The notes: generated from the sequence alone by a model not told the origin. Numbered from the stretch's first letter, positions 9,399-19,625 are shown. The stretch: 64,000 nucleotides of DNA from Allobosea psychrotolerans (GCF_002917105.1 NZ_PQFZ01000001.1:496001-560000); one strand, 5' to 3'. A program made the numbers and translations.

Positions 9399-10532
9399 AT
9401 GGTCTCTCGCGCGGAACCCAGTCTCAGCGGCCGCTGGTGGTGGTCGATCGACCGCCTCATCCTCAGCGCTCTCGTGGCGCTGATGGTGTCGGGCGTCGTC
9501 TTGCTGATGGCAGGGGGGCCGCCGGTCTCGGAACGGCTCGGGCTCTCGACCTTCCATTTCGTCAACCGCCAGGCGGTCTATCTGCTGGTCGCGCTGACCG
9601 TCGTCATCGCCGTCTCGTTCATGACGCCGCGCCAGGTCCGGCGCTCGGCCTTGCTGCTCTTCGTGGTCTCTCTCGCCATGGTGGTGGCGACGCTTTATCT
9701 CGGCGTCGAGGTCAAGGGCGCACGGCGCTGGCTGACCATGGGGCCTCTGGGCTCGGTGCAGCCTTCCGAATTCCTCAAGCCAGCCTTCGTCGTGCTTGCG
9801 GCCTGGGCCTTCGCCGAGGGCACGCGCCGGCCCGACCTGCCGGGCACGATCATGGCCTTCCTGCTGCTGCCATTGACGATCGTGCCGCTCGTGCTGCAGC
9901 CCGATTTCGGCCAGACCATGCTGATCACGCTGGTCTGGGCCGGGCTGTTCTTCGTCGCCGGCCTGCACTGGTTCTGGGTGCTGGGACTGGGCGGAGCCGG
10001 CGCCTTCGGCATCCTGGTCGCCTATCAGCTCGTGCCGCATGTCCGCGCCCGCATCGAGCGCTTCATGGACAAGGGCTCGGGCGACACCTTCCAGGTCGAC
10101 ACCGCGCTGGAGAGCTTCGCGCAGGGCGGCTGGTTCGGTAAAGGGCCGGGCGAGGGCACCGTGAAGCGCATCCTGCCCGACGCGCATACCGACTTCATCT
10201 TCGCCGTCACGGCGGAGGAGTTCGGCATCATCGTCTGCATCGCGCTGGTCATGCTGTTTGCCTTGATCGTGCTGCGCGCGCTGTTCGTGGCGCAGAAGGC
10301 CGAAGATCCCTTCGTGCGCCTGGCGACGACGGGCCTCTCGCTGCTCTTCGGCATCCAGGCGGCGATCAACATGATGGTCAATCTGCACATGATGCCGGCC
10401 AAGGGCATGACGCTGCCCTTCATCTCCTATGGCGGCTCGTCACTGATCTCGCTGGCGATCGGCACCGGCTTCCTGCTCGCCTTGACGCGCAAGCGCCCGC
10501 GCGCCGTCGATCTCGGCGCATTCAGGCGCTGA
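9399..10532 (+). CDS. ftsW: Lipid II polymerase FtsW (septal SEDS glycosyltransferase)
   Basis: SEDS-family membrane protein of 377 residues with about ten helices. Characteristic stretches are GARRWL (residues ~105-110), QPSEFLKP, QPDFGQT (with the catalytic-type Asp region), the large periplasmic loop, and FISYGGSSLI near the C-terminus. With FtsI it polymerises and crosslinks septal peptidoglycan. Start set at ATG 9399 because GGAG lies 6 bp before it; a TTG at 9387 is an alternative. murG follows after 5 bp. Confidence 0.96.
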   Translation: MVSRAEPSLSGRWWWSIDRLILSALVALMVSGVVLLMAGGPPVSERLGLSTFHFVNRQAVYLLVALTVVIAVSFMTPRQVRRSALLLFVVSLAMVVATLYLGVEVKGARRWLTMGPLGSVQPSEFLKPAFVVLAAWAFAEGTRRPDLPGTIMAFLLLPLTIVPLVLQPDFGQTMLITLVWAGLFFVAGLHWFWVLGLGGAGAFGILVAYQLVPHVRARIERFMDKGSGDTFQVDTALESFAQGGWFGKGPGEGTVKRILPDAHTDFIFAVTAEEFGIIVCIALVMLFALIVLRALFVAQKAEDPFVRLATTGLSLLFGIQAAINMMVNLHMMPAKGMTLPFISYGGSSLISLAIGTGFLLALTRKRPRAVDLGAFRR

Positions 10533-10537
10533 CCGCG

Positions 10538-11647
10538 ATGGCAAGGGAGATGGCAGCAAGGGACCTGCTCGTCGTGCTGGCCGCCGGAGGGACCGGCGGT
10601 CATCTCTTTCCGGCCGAGGCGCTGAGCCATGCGCTGCATGCGCAAGGCGCGCGCGTCGTGCTGATGACCGATACGCGCGCCGCCGAATATGCCGGCAATT
10701 TCCCTGCCGAAGCGGTGCATGCCGTCCAGGCGGCGACGCCGTCGGGCCGCTCGCCCTTGAAGATGGCAGGCGCATTGCTGACGCTCGCAAAGGGTGTTTT
10801 CGCGGCGCGACGGATCGTCAAGGAACTCAGACCGGCGATCGTCGTCGGCTTCGGCGGCTATCCGACGGTCCCTCCGGTGCTTGGCGCCTCGCTTGCGGGC
10901 GCCAGGACACTGATCCACGAGCAGAACGCCGTGATCGGCCGCGCCAATCGTTTCCTGGCCGGTAGAGCCGACGTCATCGCGACGGGCTTCGCCGAGGTCG
11001 GCGGGCTGTCGGCCTCGGCCAAGGCGAAATGCATCCAGGTCGGCAATCCGGTGCGTCCGGCCGTGATCGAGGCGGCCTCGCCCTATGCCGCCCCCGGCGA
11101 CGGCATGCTCAATCTGCTTGTCTTCGGCGGCAGCCAGGGCGCCCGGATCATGGCCGACATCGTGCCGCCGGCGGTCCAGTTGCTGACCGAGGCCGAGCGC
11201 GCGCGCCTGACGGTGACCCAGCAGGCCCGGCCGGAGGATGACGAGCGGGTGCGCCGCATCTATGCGAGCGCCGGGGTCAAGGCCGAGATTGCGCCCTTCT
11301 TCAAGGATCTGCCGGCACGCATGGCGGCCGCGCAACTCGTCATCGGGCGCGCCGGGGCCTCGACCGTGGCCGAGCTGACCGTGATCGGCCGGCCGGCGAT
11401 CCTCGTGCCGCTGCCGGGCGCGCTCGACCAAGACCAGGCAGCCAACGCCGCCGTGCTCGAGCGTGCCGGTGGCGCGATCCGCGTGTTGCAATCCGATTTC
11501 ACCCCGAGACGGCTGGCGAGCGAGCTCTCCGGTTTGCTCGCCGATCCCAACCGCTTGACGGCGATGGCGGCAAACGCCAAGAGCGCTGGCATTCCCGATG
11601 CAGCCGATCGGCTCGCCCGCCTCGTCATCGACGCCGCTGCGTCCTAG
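10538..11647 (+). CDS. murG: UDP-GlcNAc:lipid I N-acetylglucosaminyltransferase MurG
   Basis: GT28 glycosyltransferase of 369 residues that converts lipid I to lipid II at the inner face of the membrane. The N-terminal loop [12 protein letters not shown] (about residues 15-26) is the first glycine-rich loop. Also present are [28 protein letters not shown] and the donor-site region [11 protein letters not shown]. All are diagnostic. murC follows after 19 bp with its own ribosome-binding site. Confidence 0.97.
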   Translation: MAREMAARDLLVVLAAGGTGGHLFPAEALSHALHAQGARVVLMTDTRAAEYAGNFPAEAVHAVQAATPSGRSPLKMAGALLTLAKGVFAARRIVKELRPAIVVGFGGYPTVPPVLGASLAGARTLIHEQNAVIGRANRFLAGRADVIATGFAEVGGLSASAKAKCIQVGNPVRPAVIEAASPYAAPGDGMLNLLVFGGSQGARIMADIVPPAVQLLTEAERARLTVTQQARPEDDERVRRIYASAGVKAEIAPFFKDLPARMAAAQLVIGRAGASTVAELTVIGRPAILVPLPGALDQDQAANAAVLERAGGAIRVLQSDFTPRRLASELSGLLADPNRLTAMAANAKSAGIPDAADRLARLVIDAAAS

Positions 11648-11666
11648 TCTCCACAGGAGTTCCCCG

Positions 11667-13070
11667 ATGAAGCTGCCGCCAAAGCTCGGCTCCATCCATT
11701 TCGTCGGCATCGGCGGCATCGGCATGTCCGGTATCGCCGAGGTGCTGCACAATCTCGGCTACAAGGTGCAGGGCTCGGACGCCGCCGACGGCGCCAACGT
11801 CAAGCGGCTTGCCGACAAGGGCATCAAGACCTTCGTCGGCCACAAGGCCGAGAATCTCGGCGAGGCCGAGGTCGTCGTGGTCTCCACTGCGATCAAGCGC
11901 GACAATCCGGAGCTCATCGCCGCGCGCGAGCAGCGCCTGCCGGTGGTGCGCCGTGCCGAAATGCTGGCCGAACTGATGCGCCTGAAGAGCTGCGTCGCCA
12001 TCGCCGGTACCCATGGCAAGACGACCACGACCTCGCTCGTCGCGACGCTGCTGGAGAAGGGAGGGCTCGACCCGACCGTGATCAATGGCGGCATCATCAA
12101 CGCCTACGGCACCAATGCCCGCATGGGCGAGAGCGACTGGATGGTGGTCGAGGCCGACGAGTCGGACGGCACCTTCCTGAAGCTGCCGGCCGATATCGCT
12201 GTCATCACCAATATCGACCCTGAGCATCTCGACCATTTCGGCACCTTCGACGCGATCAAGGCGGCCTTTCGCAGCTTCGTCGAGAACCTGCCCTTCTACG
12301 GTTTCGCGGTGATGTGCATCGACCATCCGACCGTGCAGGGGCTGGTCGGTCAGATCGAGGATCGCCGCGTCGTCACCTATGGCGAGAATCCGCAGGCCGA
12401 TTTCCGGCTGATCGATATCGACCTCACCGGCGGCCAGGCCAAGTTCACGCTCCTGATCCGCGACCGCAAGCGCGGCCGCGACGAGGTCGTGCGTGACCTG
12501 ATCATGCCGATGCCGGGCCACCACAATGCGCTCAACGCGACGGCGGCGATCGCGGTCGCCTATGATCTCGGCATCCCGGTCGAGAGCATCCGTGCGGCTC
12601 TCGCCGGCTTTGGCGGGGTCAAGCGGCGCTTCACCAAGACCGGCGAATGGAACGGCGCGCTGATCTTCGACGATTACGGCCACCACCCGGTCGAGATCGC
12701 CGCCGTGCTCAAGGCGGCGCGCGCCTCGACCAAGAGCAAGGTGATCGCCGTGGTGCAGCCGCATCGCTACACCCGGCTCTCCAGCCTGTTCGACGATTTC
12801 GCCGCCTGCTTCAACGACGCCGACACGGTGATCGTGGCCGAGACCTATGCGGCGGGCGAGACGCCGATCGCAGGGGCCGACCGCGATTCGCTGGTCTCCG
12901 GCATCAAGGCGCGCGGCCACCGCCACGCGCTGGCGCTGGAAGGCCCTGACAAGCTTGCCGGCATGATCGCCGAGATCGCCGGGCCGGGCGACTATGTCGT
13001 GCTCCTGGGCGCCGGCAACATCACGCAATGGGCCTATGCGCTGCCGGGAGAGCTGGCGGCGTTGGGTTGA
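11667..13070 (+). CDS. murC: UDP-N-acetylmuramate:L-alanine ligase MurC
   Basis: First Mur ligase of the stem-peptide pathway, 467 residues. N-terminal [18 protein letters not shown] is the MurC Rossmann loop, followed by the ATP loop GTHGKTTTT (Lys118), [11 protein letters not shown], the [11 protein letters not shown] metal/ATP region, and QPHRYTR. Start placed at ATG 11667, which has CAGGAG 7 bp upstream; a longer in-frame start at 11598 would overlap the murG 3' end. A stretch of repeats and a broken gene follows before murB. Confidence 0.97.
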   Translation: MKLPPKLGSIHFVGIGGIGMSGIAEVLHNLGYKVQGSDAADGANVKRLADKGIKTFVGHKAENLGEAEVVVVSTAIKRDNPELIAAREQRLPVVRRAEMLAELMRLKSCVAIAGTHGKTTTTSLVATLLEKGGLDPTVINGGIINAYGTNARMGESDWMVVEADESDGTFLKLPADIAVITNIDPEHLDHFGTFDAIKAAFRSFVENLPFYGFAVMCIDHPTVQGLVGQIEDRRVVTYGENPQADFRLIDIDLTGGQAKFTLLIRDRKRGRDEVVRDLIMPMPGHHNALNATAAIAVAYDLGIPVESIRAALAGFGGVKRRFTKTGEWNGALIFDDYGHHPVEIAAVLKAARASTKSKVIAVVQPHRYTRLSSLFDDFAACFNDADTVIVAETYAAGETPIAGADRDSLVSGIKARGHRHALALEGPDKLAGMIAEIAGPGDYVVLLGAGNITQWAYALPGELAALG

Positions 13071-13097
13071 ACCGCGACGGTTGACCCTTCTCCCCCA

Positions 13098-13162
13098 TCA
13101 AAGTCGGCGGTTGCCGACTTTGACACTTTGGGTTGCCCCATCTCTGGCAAGCCCGAGATGGG
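13098..13162. repeat. Double-hairpin extragenic repeat, copy 1
   Basis: Two hairpins in tandem. The first has perfect 11-bp arms TCAAAGTCGGC (13098-13108) and GCCGACTTTGA (13113-13123) with a 4-nt loop. The second has arms CCCATCTC (13137-13144) and GAGATGGG (13155-13162). The linker CCGACTTTGACACTTTG recurs exactly, inverted, at about 49990-50014, so this is a dispersed family; further copies lie at 49773-49835 and 49959-50016. Confidence 0.75.
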
Positions 13163-13163
13163 C

Positions 13164-13204
13164 GGGAGAAGGTGGCCGGCGAAGCCGGTCGGATGAGGGA
13201 AGTC
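13164..13204. repeat. Left arm of inverted repeat flanking the DUF559 relic
   Basis: GGGAGAAGGTGGCCGGCGAA begins a ~40-bp block ending GGATGAGGGAAGTC. Its reverse complement, with two one-base differences, occurs at 13567-13609 on the other side of the DUF559 reading frame. The same family recurs as an inverted pair at 38861-38904 and 38952-38988. Confidence 0.8.
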
Positions 13205-13206
13205 AG

Positions 13207-13628
13207 GTGCTGGAGCGAAAGAACTCGCCCGAAACGCTCGACTTCGCCCGCCGGCAGCGCGGGCAGCCGATCCGGGCGGAAACGGCGTCTTGGCAAGCAG
13301 TCCGAAGCCGTCGATTCCACGGCCTCAAATTCAAGCGACAAGCAGCGATCTGGCCGTCATAGCGGATTTCTGCTGCTTCGAGCACAGGCTCGTGGTCGAA
13401 CTGGACGGCGAACCCCACCTGACGGACGAGGCGAGACTCAGAGTCGCTTCTCGCGACGCCTGGCTCAAGCGCGAAGGCTATAAGGTCTTGCGCTTTCCGA
13501 ATGAGCGCGTGCTAGGAAACCTCGAATTCGTTTTGCGCGAGATCGCCGCCAGGACCGGTCTCGCCGGACTTCCCTCATCCGACCCGGCTTCGCCGGGCCA
13601 CCTTCTCCCCCGAGGGGAGAAGGGTTAG
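13207..13628 (+). pseudogene. Frameshifted DUF559 (Vsr-like endonuclease-fold) gene
   Basis: The family N-terminus reads from a GTG at 13207 in one frame (ERKNSPETLDFARR, then RRFHGLKFKRQ) and stops at 13360. The family C-terminus continues in the next frame as VIADFCCFEHRLVVELDGE, then [19 protein letters not shown]. Joining the frames near 13354 restores a normal ~120-residue DUF559 protein, so one base has been lost there (or misread). DUF559 proteins have an endonuclease-like fold related to Vsr, but their role is not established. The last ~15 codons run into the right-hand inverted repeat. It sits between murC and murB, where most relatives have no gene. Confidence 0.8.
13567..13609. repeat. 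Right arm of inverted repeat flanking the DUF559 relic
   Basis: Block beginning GACTTCCCTCATCC and ending CCACCTTCTCCC; near-perfect reverse complement of 13164-13204. It overlaps the 3' end of the DUF559 frame and carries its own internal hairpin, CCCGGC / GCCGGG. A short CTCCCC-CGAGGGGAG hairpin follows at about 13605-13619. Confidence 0.8.
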
Positions 13629-13641
13629 CGCGGCGCTTCCC

Positions 13642-14574
13642 ATGACCTTCCCCGACATCACCTCCGCCATCCGTGCCTCGGCTCCCGATCTGCGCGGCCG
13701 GCTCCTGCCCAATCACGACATGTCCGGCCTGACCTGGTTCCGCGTCGGCGGGCCGGCGCAGGCGCTGTTCACGCCGGCGGATGAGGAGGATCTGGCTCAG
13801 CTGCTGGCGCACTTGCCGGCCGAGATCCCCGTCACGGTGGTCGGGCTCGGGTCGAACCTGATCGTGCGCGATGGCGGTATTCCCGGCGTCGTGATCCGGC
13901 TCGGGGGCAAGGCCTTCGGCGAGATTTCGTTGGAGGCGGGCGACCGCCTGCGGGCCGGTACCGCCGTGCCCGACGTCAAGGTCGCGCGCGCGGCGGCCGA
14001 CGCCTCGCTCGACGGGCTTGCCTTCTATCGCGGCATTCCCGGCTGCATCGGCGGGGCGCTGCGCATGAATGCCGGCGCCCATGGCGGCGAGACGACCGAT
14101 GTGCTGGTCGAGGCGCGCGGCGTCACCCGCAAGGGCGAGATCGTCACGCTGAGCCATGCCGATATGGGCTTCACCTACCGCAACAGCGCGGCCGAGACCC
14201 ATGAGATCATCTTCACTTCGGCGCTGTTTCAGGGCCGGCCGGGCGATCAGGCGGCGATCTTCGCCGAGATGGACCGGGTCACGGCAGCGCGCGAGGCAGC
14301 CCAGCCGATCAAGGAACGCACCGGCGGCTCGACCTTCAAGAACCCGCAAGGCGGCAAGGCCTGGCAATTGATCGATGCGGCCGGCTGCCGCGGCCTGCGC
14401 ATCGGCGGGGCGCAGGTCTCGGAGATGCACTGCAACTTCCTGATCAACACCGGCGGCGCGACAGCGGCCGATATCGAGGGCCTCGGCGAAGAGGTGCGGC
14501 GCCGGGTGAAGCAGAACTCCGGCTTCGAACTGCAATGGGAGATCAAGCGGCTCGGCGTGGCGAGCCAGCATTAG
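13642..14574 (+). CDS. murB: UDP-N-acetylenolpyruvoylglucosamine reductase MurB
   Basis: FAD-dependent enzyme of 310 residues that makes UDP-MurNAc from the enolpyruvyl product of MurA. FAD-domain signatures are [12 protein letters not shown] (about residues 70-81) and [29 protein letters not shown] near residue 230 holds the catalytic serine of the family. The C-terminal domain ends with [14 protein letters not shown], typical of the alphaproteobacterial type. It follows the repeat-rich DUF559 interval. Confidence 0.96.
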   Translation: MTFPDITSAIRASAPDLRGRLLPNHDMSGLTWFRVGGPAQALFTPADEEDLAQLLAHLPAEIPVTVVGLGSNLIVRDGGIPGVVIRLGGKAFGEISLEAGDRLRAGTAVPDVKVARAAADASLDGLAFYRGIPGCIGGALRMNAGAHGGETTDVLVEARGVTRKGEIVTLSHADMGFTYRNSAAETHEIIFTSALFQGRPGDQAAIFAEMDRVTAAREAAQPIKERTGGSTFKNPQGGKAWQLIDAAGCRGLRIGGAQVSEMHCNFLINTGGATAADIEGLGEEVRRRVKQNSGFELQWEIKRLGVASQH

Positions 14575-14598
14575 CTCCTGCCGCCGGCCCCCTATCTC

Positions 14599-14614
14599 TT
14601 AACGCCGCATTAAC
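14599..14614. promoter_or_regulatory. CtrA box upstream of ddl-ftsQAZ
   Basis: TTAACGCCGCATTAAC is an exact TTAA-N7-TTAAC, the full consensus for the cell-cycle regulator CtrA. It lies in the 74-bp murB-ddl gap, 35 bp before the ddl ATG, where it could overlap a promoter. CtrA is known to control ftsQA and ftsZ in Caulobacter; the link here is inferred from the motif and its place. Confidence 0.7.
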
Positions 14615-14648
14615 CATGATGGGTCGAGGTTCGCCGTAACAGGGAGCC

Positions 14649-15572
14649 ATGACCGCGATGACCAGACACGTCGCAGTGCTGATGGGCGGATGGTCCGTCG
14701 AGCGGGAGGTCAGCCTCAGCAGCGGCACGGCCTGCGCCAAGGCGCTGGAGAGCGTCGGCTTCCGCGTCACGCGCATCGATGTGCAGCGCGACATCGCCCA
14801 GGTGCTCGCCGATCTGCGCCCCGATGTCGCCTTCAACGCGCTGCATGGCCGCTTCGGCGAAGATGGCCTGATTCAAGGCGTGCTCGAGATTCTGCGTATC
14901 CCCTACACACATTCGGGCGTGCTCGCCTCGGCGCTTGCGATTCGCAAGGACAAGGCGAAGCTCGTTGCTGCGGCGGCCGGCGTGCCGGTGGCGCATGGAA
15001 TCGTGGTTTCGCGCTTCGAGGCGGCGAAAGAACACGTTCTGCAGCCGCCTTACGTGCTCAAGCCGATCAATGAAGGCTCGTCCGTCGGCGTCGTGATCGT
15101 CAAGCAGGGCCGCGAGCACCCCCCGCAAGAAATCGCCCGCGAGGACTGGCCCTGCGGCGATACGCTGTTGGCTGAAAGCTTCATCAGGGGGCGCGAGCTG
15201 ACCTGCGCCGTCATGGGAGGCAAGTCGCTGGGCGTGACCGAGATCCGGGCCTCGACCGGGGAGTTCTACGACTACGATGCGAAATACACGAAAGGTGGTT
15301 CGATCCACATCTGCCCGGCTCAAATTTTACCAAAAATTTACCAGCAGATCGAAGAGTGTGCGTTAACGGCGCATCAAGCAATCGGGTGCCGGGGCGTTAG
15401 CAGGTCTGACTTCCGCTATGACGACGAGACCGACACTCTCGTCTGGCTGGAAGTCAACACGCAGCCCGGCATGACCGAAACGAGCTTGGTGCCCGAATTG
15501 GCCGCCCATGCGGGCATGAACTTCGGTGAACTCGTCAAATGGATGGTGGAGGACGCCTCCCTCGATCGGTGA
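14649..15572 (+). CDS. ddl: D-alanine:D-alanine ligase
   Basis: ATP-grasp ligase of 307 residues supplying D-Ala-D-Ala to MurF. N-terminal [19 protein letters not shown] is the family signature, then [24 protein letters not shown] and the C-terminal metal-binding [19 protein letters not shown] lies just before the ATG. Near codon 225 there is an AT-rich patch (about 15318-15350) with rare codons such as TTA, odd in this GC-rich gene. The stop overlaps the likely ftsQ start. Confidence 0.96.
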   Translation: MTAMTRHVAVLMGGWSVEREVSLSSGTACAKALESVGFRVTRIDVQRDIAQVLADLRPDVAFNALHGRFGEDGLIQGVLEILRIPYTHSGVLASALAIRKDKAKLVAAAAGVPVAHGIVVSRFEAAKEHVLQPPYVLKPINEGSSVGVVIVKQGREHPPQEIAREDWPCGDTLLAESFIRGRELTCAVMGGKSLGVTEIRASTGEFYDYDAKYTKGGSIHICPAQILPKIYQQIEECALTAHQAIGCRGVSRSDFRYDDETDTLVWLEVNTQPGMTETSLVPELAAHAGMNFGELVKWMVEDASLDR

Positions 15573-16504
15573 ATGCGGTGATGGCGTCAGCCACCTCCCG
15601 CTTGCCGGTCCCTGCCGCCGGGCCGCAACTCCTCGTCGGGGAACGGTCTGGGCGCTGGCTGCGCCGCTCGCGGCGCAGTGCGGTCGCGGTGCCTCTGGCG
15701 CAGCGCCTGCCGCGCCGCATCGGCACCTGGCTTGCACTCGGTTTCCTGAGCCTGAGCATCGGCGCGGGCAGCGTGCTGGGCGGCCATGTCGAAGCCTTGC
15801 GCCAGGCCTATGGCGAGCCGCACCACATGCTGGCCCGGCTGGTCGGGCTCGGCATCGACCGCGTCACGATCTCGGGCCTCACGGAGTTGTCCGAGGCCGA
15901 GGTCCTGGTCGCGGCAGGAATCGATCCGAAGATCTCGCTCGCCTTCTTCGATGCCGACCAGGCCCGCAAGCTCCTGGAGGCGACGCCGCTGATTCGCGAG
16001 GCGACGGTCCGCAAGCTCTATCCGGGCGAGATCTTGATCACGCTGGTCGAGCGCGAGCCTTACGCGCTCTGGCAAGTCAAAGGCGACCTGTTCGTGATCG
16101 CTGCCGACGGCACGGTGATCGACAAGATGGATGACGGACGCTTCGCGCATCTGCCGCTCGTCGTTGGGCCCGGCGCCAATCTGCGCGCGGCCGAGTATAT
16201 CGCGCTGCGCGGCGAGGCCGGGCCGCTGGCGCCGCATATCCGGGCTGCGACGCTCGTCTCCGGGCGCCGCTGGACACTCAAGCTCGACAACGGAATGGAT
16301 GTGCGCCTGCCCGAGATTCAGCCCGGTGTCGCGGTGAAGCGGCTCGCCGGGCTCGAAAGCGATTTCCGCGTGCTCGACAAGGATCTGCTCGCGATCGACC
16401 TGCGCCAGCCCGACCGGGTGGTGATGCGATTGTCGGAAGAGGCGGCCAGCGCCCGCGCAGAACAGCTCAAGAGCAAGACCAAGAAGAAGGGAGGCGAAGC
16501 ATGA
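15569..16504 (+). CDS. ftsQ: Cell division protein FtsQ
   Basis: Bitopic division protein: a basic N-terminal tail, one membrane helix ([19 protein letters not shown]), then a POTRA domain ([23 protein letters not shown]) and the FtsQ beta domain with [11 protein letters not shown]. It bridges FtsL/FtsB to early divisome proteins. The start is uncertain: GTG 15569 overlaps the ddl stop (GTGA) and is preferred; ATG 15539 and ATG 15581 are in the same frame. The end overlaps the ftsA start by 4 bp, and the C-terminus is Lys-rich. Confidence 0.9.
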   Translation: MNAVMASATSRLPVPAAGPQLLVGERSGRWLRRSRRSAVAVPLAQRLPRRIGTWLALGFLSLSIGAGSVLGGHVEALRQAYGEPHHMLARLVGLGIDRVTISGLTELSEAEVLVAAGIDPKISLAFFDADQARKLLEATPLIREATVRKLYPGEILITLVEREPYALWQVKGDLFVIAADGTVIDKMDDGRFAHLPLVVGPGANLRAAEYIALRGEAGPLAPHIRAATLVSGRRWTLKLDNGMDVRLPEIQPGVAVKRLAGLESDFRVLDKDLLAIDLRQPDRVVMRLSEEAASARAEQLKSKTKKKGGEA

Positions 16505-17826
16505 ATCTGACCTCCCAGGGCCTGACGCCGCGGATGCGGCCCTTGTCGTCGCGCAAGAGCGCGACCTTGTCGATTCTGGACATCGGCACCAGCAAGGTCG
16601 TTTGCCTGATCGCCGAACTGAACCCGGCTGAGGCCAATGAACGGCTGCGCGGTCGCACCCATGTCGCGCGCATCATCGGCATCGGCCATCAGCGTTCGCT
16701 CGGCCTCAAGGGCGGGGCGATCATCGATCTCGAAAGCGCCGAGCGGGCGATTCGCGCGGCCGTCGACGCGGCAGAGCGCATGGCCAAGGTCGAGGTCCAA
16801 TCGGTCATCGTCAACCTGACCGGCGGCCGGCTCGGCTCCCAGCATTACGCGGCGGGCGTCGATCTGCGCGCCGGCGCGGTCGGCGACAGCGACGTCAAGC
16901 GCGTGCTGGCAGCGGCGGCGATGCATGCGCTCAAGCCCGGCAAGGCCGTCCTCCACGCCCTTCCCACCGGTTATGCGCTCGACGGTTCCCCCGGCGTGCT
17001 CGATCCGCGCGGCCTGATCGGCGGCAAGCTCTCGGTCGACATGCATGTCGTCGCCAGCGAAGCCTCGGCTGCGCGCAATGTCATGCTCGCAGTCGAGCGT
17101 TGCCATCTTGAGGTCGAGGCGGTCGTCGCGACGCCTTACGCGTCCGGCCTTTCCGTGCTGGTCGATGACGAGGCCGAGATGGGCGTCGTCGTGGTCGATA
17201 TGGGCGGCGGCACGACGAGCCTCGGCGTCTTCTCCGGCGGCCATCTGATGCATGCCGATGCGATCGCTGTCGGCGGCAACCACATCACCATGGACGTGGC
17301 GCGCGGGCTCTCCACCCGTGTCTCGGCGGCCGAGCGGCTGAAGACGCTACACGGCTCGGCGATCTCCAGCGCCTCGGACGAGCGCGACATGATTTCGGTG
17401 CCGCAGGTCGATGACGACGAGCGCGACATGCCCAACCACCTCGCCAAGTCGCATCTGGTGCGGATCATCAAGCCGCGCGTCGAGGAGATCCTCGAGCTGG
17501 TACGTGACAGGCTCAGCAATGCCGGCTTCTCCGCCCAGGCGGGACGCCGCGTCGTGCTGACCGGCGGCGCCTGCCAGCTCACCGGCCTGCCGGAGGCGGC
17601 GCGCCGCATCCTCGGCGGTCAGGTCCGCACCGGCCGGCCGCTCGGCATCAAGGGCTTGCCGGAAGCGGGCAAGGGACCGGCCTTCGCGGCGGCTGTCGGG
17701 CTCTTGGTCTATCCGCAGGTGGCGCATGTCGAGCATTTCGAGCCGCGCGCCAGCTCGGCTTATTTCGCCACGGGAACGGACGGGTATTTCTCCCGCGTCG
17801 GCCGGTGGCTGAAGGAAAGTTTCTAA
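16501..17826 (+). CDS. ftsA: Cell division protein FtsA (actin-like)
   Basis: Actin-like ATPase of 441 residues that tethers FtsZ filaments to the membrane. ATPase motifs are LDIGTSKVVCLIAEL (phosphate 1), VVVDMGGGTTSLGVF (phosphate 2) and VVLTGGACQLTGL (adenosine). The last residues, GYFSRVGRWLKESF, form the amphipathic membrane-targeting helix expected of FtsA. It overlaps ftsQ by 4 bp and lies 104 bp before ftsZ. Confidence 0.97.
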   Translation: MNLTSQGLTPRMRPLSSRKSATLSILDIGTSKVVCLIAELNPAEANERLRGRTHVARIIGIGHQRSLGLKGGAIIDLESAERAIRAAVDAAERMAKVEVQSVIVNLTGGRLGSQHYAAGVDLRAGAVGDSDVKRVLAAAAMHALKPGKAVLHALPTGYALDGSPGVLDPRGLIGGKLSVDMHVVASEASAARNVMLAVERCHLEVEAVVATPYASGLSVLVDDEAEMGVVVVDMGGGTTSLGVFSGGHLMHADAIAVGGNHITMDVARGLSTRVSAAERLKTLHGSAISSASDERDMISVPQVDDDERDMPNHLAKSHLVRIIKPRVEEILELVRDRLSNAGFSAQAGRRVVLTGGACQLTGLPEAARRILGGQVRTGRPLGIKGLPEAGKGPAFAAAVGLLVYPQVAHVEHFEPRASSAYFATGTDGYFSRVGRWLKESF

Positions 17827-17834
17827 GGGGTAAC

Positions 17835-17864
17835 GGCGCGCCGGGGCGTTTTTCCGGCGGCGCC
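17835..17864 (+). promoter_or_regulatory. GC-rich hairpin in the ftsA-ftsZ leader
   Basis: GGCGCGCCGG (17835-17844) can pair with CCGGCGGCGCC (17854-17864) with one bulged base; the loop holds five T residues. It lies directly after the ftsA stop, 67 bp before ftsZ. It may attenuate read-through or protect a processed ftsZ transcript; no function can be read from sequence alone. Confidence 0.35.
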
Positions 17865-17930
17865 AAGTGTCAATCGTAGCAATCGGGACGGCTCCCGCCA
17901 GGCGCCGGACAAGGATCAAAAGAGGCAACC

Positions 17931-19625
17931 ATGGCGATGAATCTGCAAGCCCCGGACATCCGGGAACTCAAGCCCCGGATCACGGTGTTCGGTGTTGGTG
18001 GAGCCGGCGGCAACGCCGTGAACAACATGATCGAGGCCGGTCTCGACGGCGTCGATTTCGTGGTCGCCAACACGGACGCCCAGGCGCTGGCGCTCAGCCG
18101 CGCCTCGCGCATCATCCAGATGGGCCTGCAGGTCACCGAAGGTCTCGGCGCCGGCTCGCAGCCTGAGGTCGGGCGCGCGGCGGCCGAAGAGGTCATCGAC
18201 GAGATCCGCGACCACCTGGCGGGCGCGCATATGGTCTTCATCACCGCCGGCATGGGCGGCGGCACCGGCACGGGCGCGGCTCCCGCGATCGCCCGCGTCG
18301 CCCGCGACATGGGCATCCTCACCGTTGGCGTCGTCACCAAGCCGTTCCAGTTCGAGGGCCACCGCCGCATGCGCATGGCGGAAGCCGGCATCGGCGAGCT
18401 GAACGAGGCGGTCGACACGCTGATCGTGATCCCGAATCAGAACCTGTTCCGTGTCGCCAACGAGACCACCGGCTTCGCCGACGCCTTCGGCATGGCCGAC
18501 CAGGTGCTCTATTCCGGCGTCGCCTGCATCACCGACCTGATGGTGCGTCCGGGCCTGATCAACCTCGACTTCGCAGACGTGCGCGCCGTGATGCGCGGCA
18601 TGGGCAAGGCGATGATGGGCACCGGCGAGGCGCAGGGCGAGAAGCGCGCTCTGTCGGCCGCTCAGGCTGCGATCAACAACCCGCTGCTCGACGATGTCTC
18701 GATGAAGGGCGCGCGCGGTCTGCTGATCTCGATCACCGGCGGGCGCGACATGAAGCTCTATGAGGTCGACGAAGCCGCTACCCGTATCCGTGAGGAGGTC
18801 GATTCCGAGGCCAACATCATCGTCGGCGCGACCTTCGACGAATCACTTGAAGGCATCGTGCGGGTCTCGGTCGTGGCGACCGGCATCGACAAGCCGGTCA
18901 CCACCCAGGCCGAGATGGACGAGACTGAGGCCCGCATCGCCCAGGTCGCCGAGCGTCTGAAGGCGGAAGCCCGCCTGCGCAGCACCAGCGCCCCGGTGCG
19001 CGGCTTCACGCCGCCGCCGGCGCCCGAGCCTGTCATGGATCTGCGCATGCCGCAGCAGGCCGAGCCGCTGCGCGCCCCGGCGCCCGCGCCGATCAACGAG
19101 GACATCCATATCGAGCCGGTCCAGCCGCGCGCGATGATGCCGGCGGCCCCGGCTCCCGAGCCGATGTTGTCGGTCCCGCAACAGGCCATGCCGGAGAGCA
19201 GCTTCATTCCGCCGTCCCCGGAGCGCGCCGTGATCCGCCCGACGCGGATGCCCCGCATCGAGGATCTGCCGGTGCCGGCGCAGAACCAGATCGCGGCCCA
19301 GCGTGGCGCGCAGTCGGCTCCCCCGCCGCCGAACTCCGCCGACCAGAAGCGGATGTCGCTGATGCAGCGCCTGGCCTCGGTCGGCTTCGGCCGCAAGGAG
19401 GATGAGGCTCAGGAGCCGCAGGCTCCGCTGCGCCAGGCTCCGCAGCCCCCCGCTGCGGCGCCCGCGCCGAGCGCGGCCCATGCCGAGTATATGCGCCGTC
19501 CGCCGCAGCCGGCCGCGCGCCCGGCGCAGGGTCAGCTCGACCAGATGGGTCGCGCCGCCCCGAATCGCAGCAGCGAGGAAGACCAGCTGGAAATCCCCGC
19601 ATTCCTGCGCCGCCAGGCGAATTGA
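17931..19625 (+). CDS. ftsZ: Cell division protein FtsZ (tubulin-like GTPase)
   Basis: 564 residues, long for FtsZ (E. coli 383). GTPase core: [16 protein letters not shown] at about residue 20, the tubulin signature [10 protein letters not shown] at about 107, and the synergy-loop stretch [11 protein letters not shown] at about 206. After residue ~320 comes a ~220-residue Pro/Ala/Gln-rich disordered linker, then a conserved terminal peptide ([12 protein letters not shown]) that binds FtsA and other partners. Long linkers are usual in Hyphomicrobiales. AAAAGAGGC precedes the ATG at a normal distance. Confidence 0.98.
   Translation: MAMNLQAPDIRELKPRITVFGVGGAGGNAVNNMIEAGLDGVDFVVANTDAQALALSRASRIIQMGLQVTEGLGAGSQPEVGRAAAEEVIDEIRDHLAGAHMVFITAGMGGGTGTGAAPAIARVARDMGILTVGVVTKPFQFEGHRRMRMAEAGIGELNEAVDTLIVIPNQNLFRVANETTGFADAFGMADQVLYSGVACITDLMVRPGLINLDFADVRAVMRGMGKAMMGTGEAQGEKRALSAAQAAINNPLLDDVSMKGARGLLISITGGRDMKLYEVDEAATRIREEVDSEANIIVGATFDESLEGIVRVSVVATGIDKPVTTQAEMDETEARIAQVAERLKAEARLRSTSAPVRGFTPPPAPEPVMDLRMPQQAEPLRAPAPAPINEDIHIEPVQPRAMMPAAPAPEPMLSVPQQAMPESSFIPPSPERAVIRPTRMPRIEDLPVPAQNQIAAQRGAQSAPPPPNSADQKRMSLMQRLASVGFGRKEDEAQEPQAPLRQAPQPPAAAPAPSAAHAEYMRRPPQPAARPAQGQLDQMGRAAPNRSSEEDQLEIPAFLRRQAN

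Noticed and set aside
13290-13628. DUF559 C-terminal half as an independent 112-residue protein from TTG 13290
   Set aside because: The first ~25 residues are out of the family frame; the true N-terminus is in another frame, so it is a frameshifted gene.
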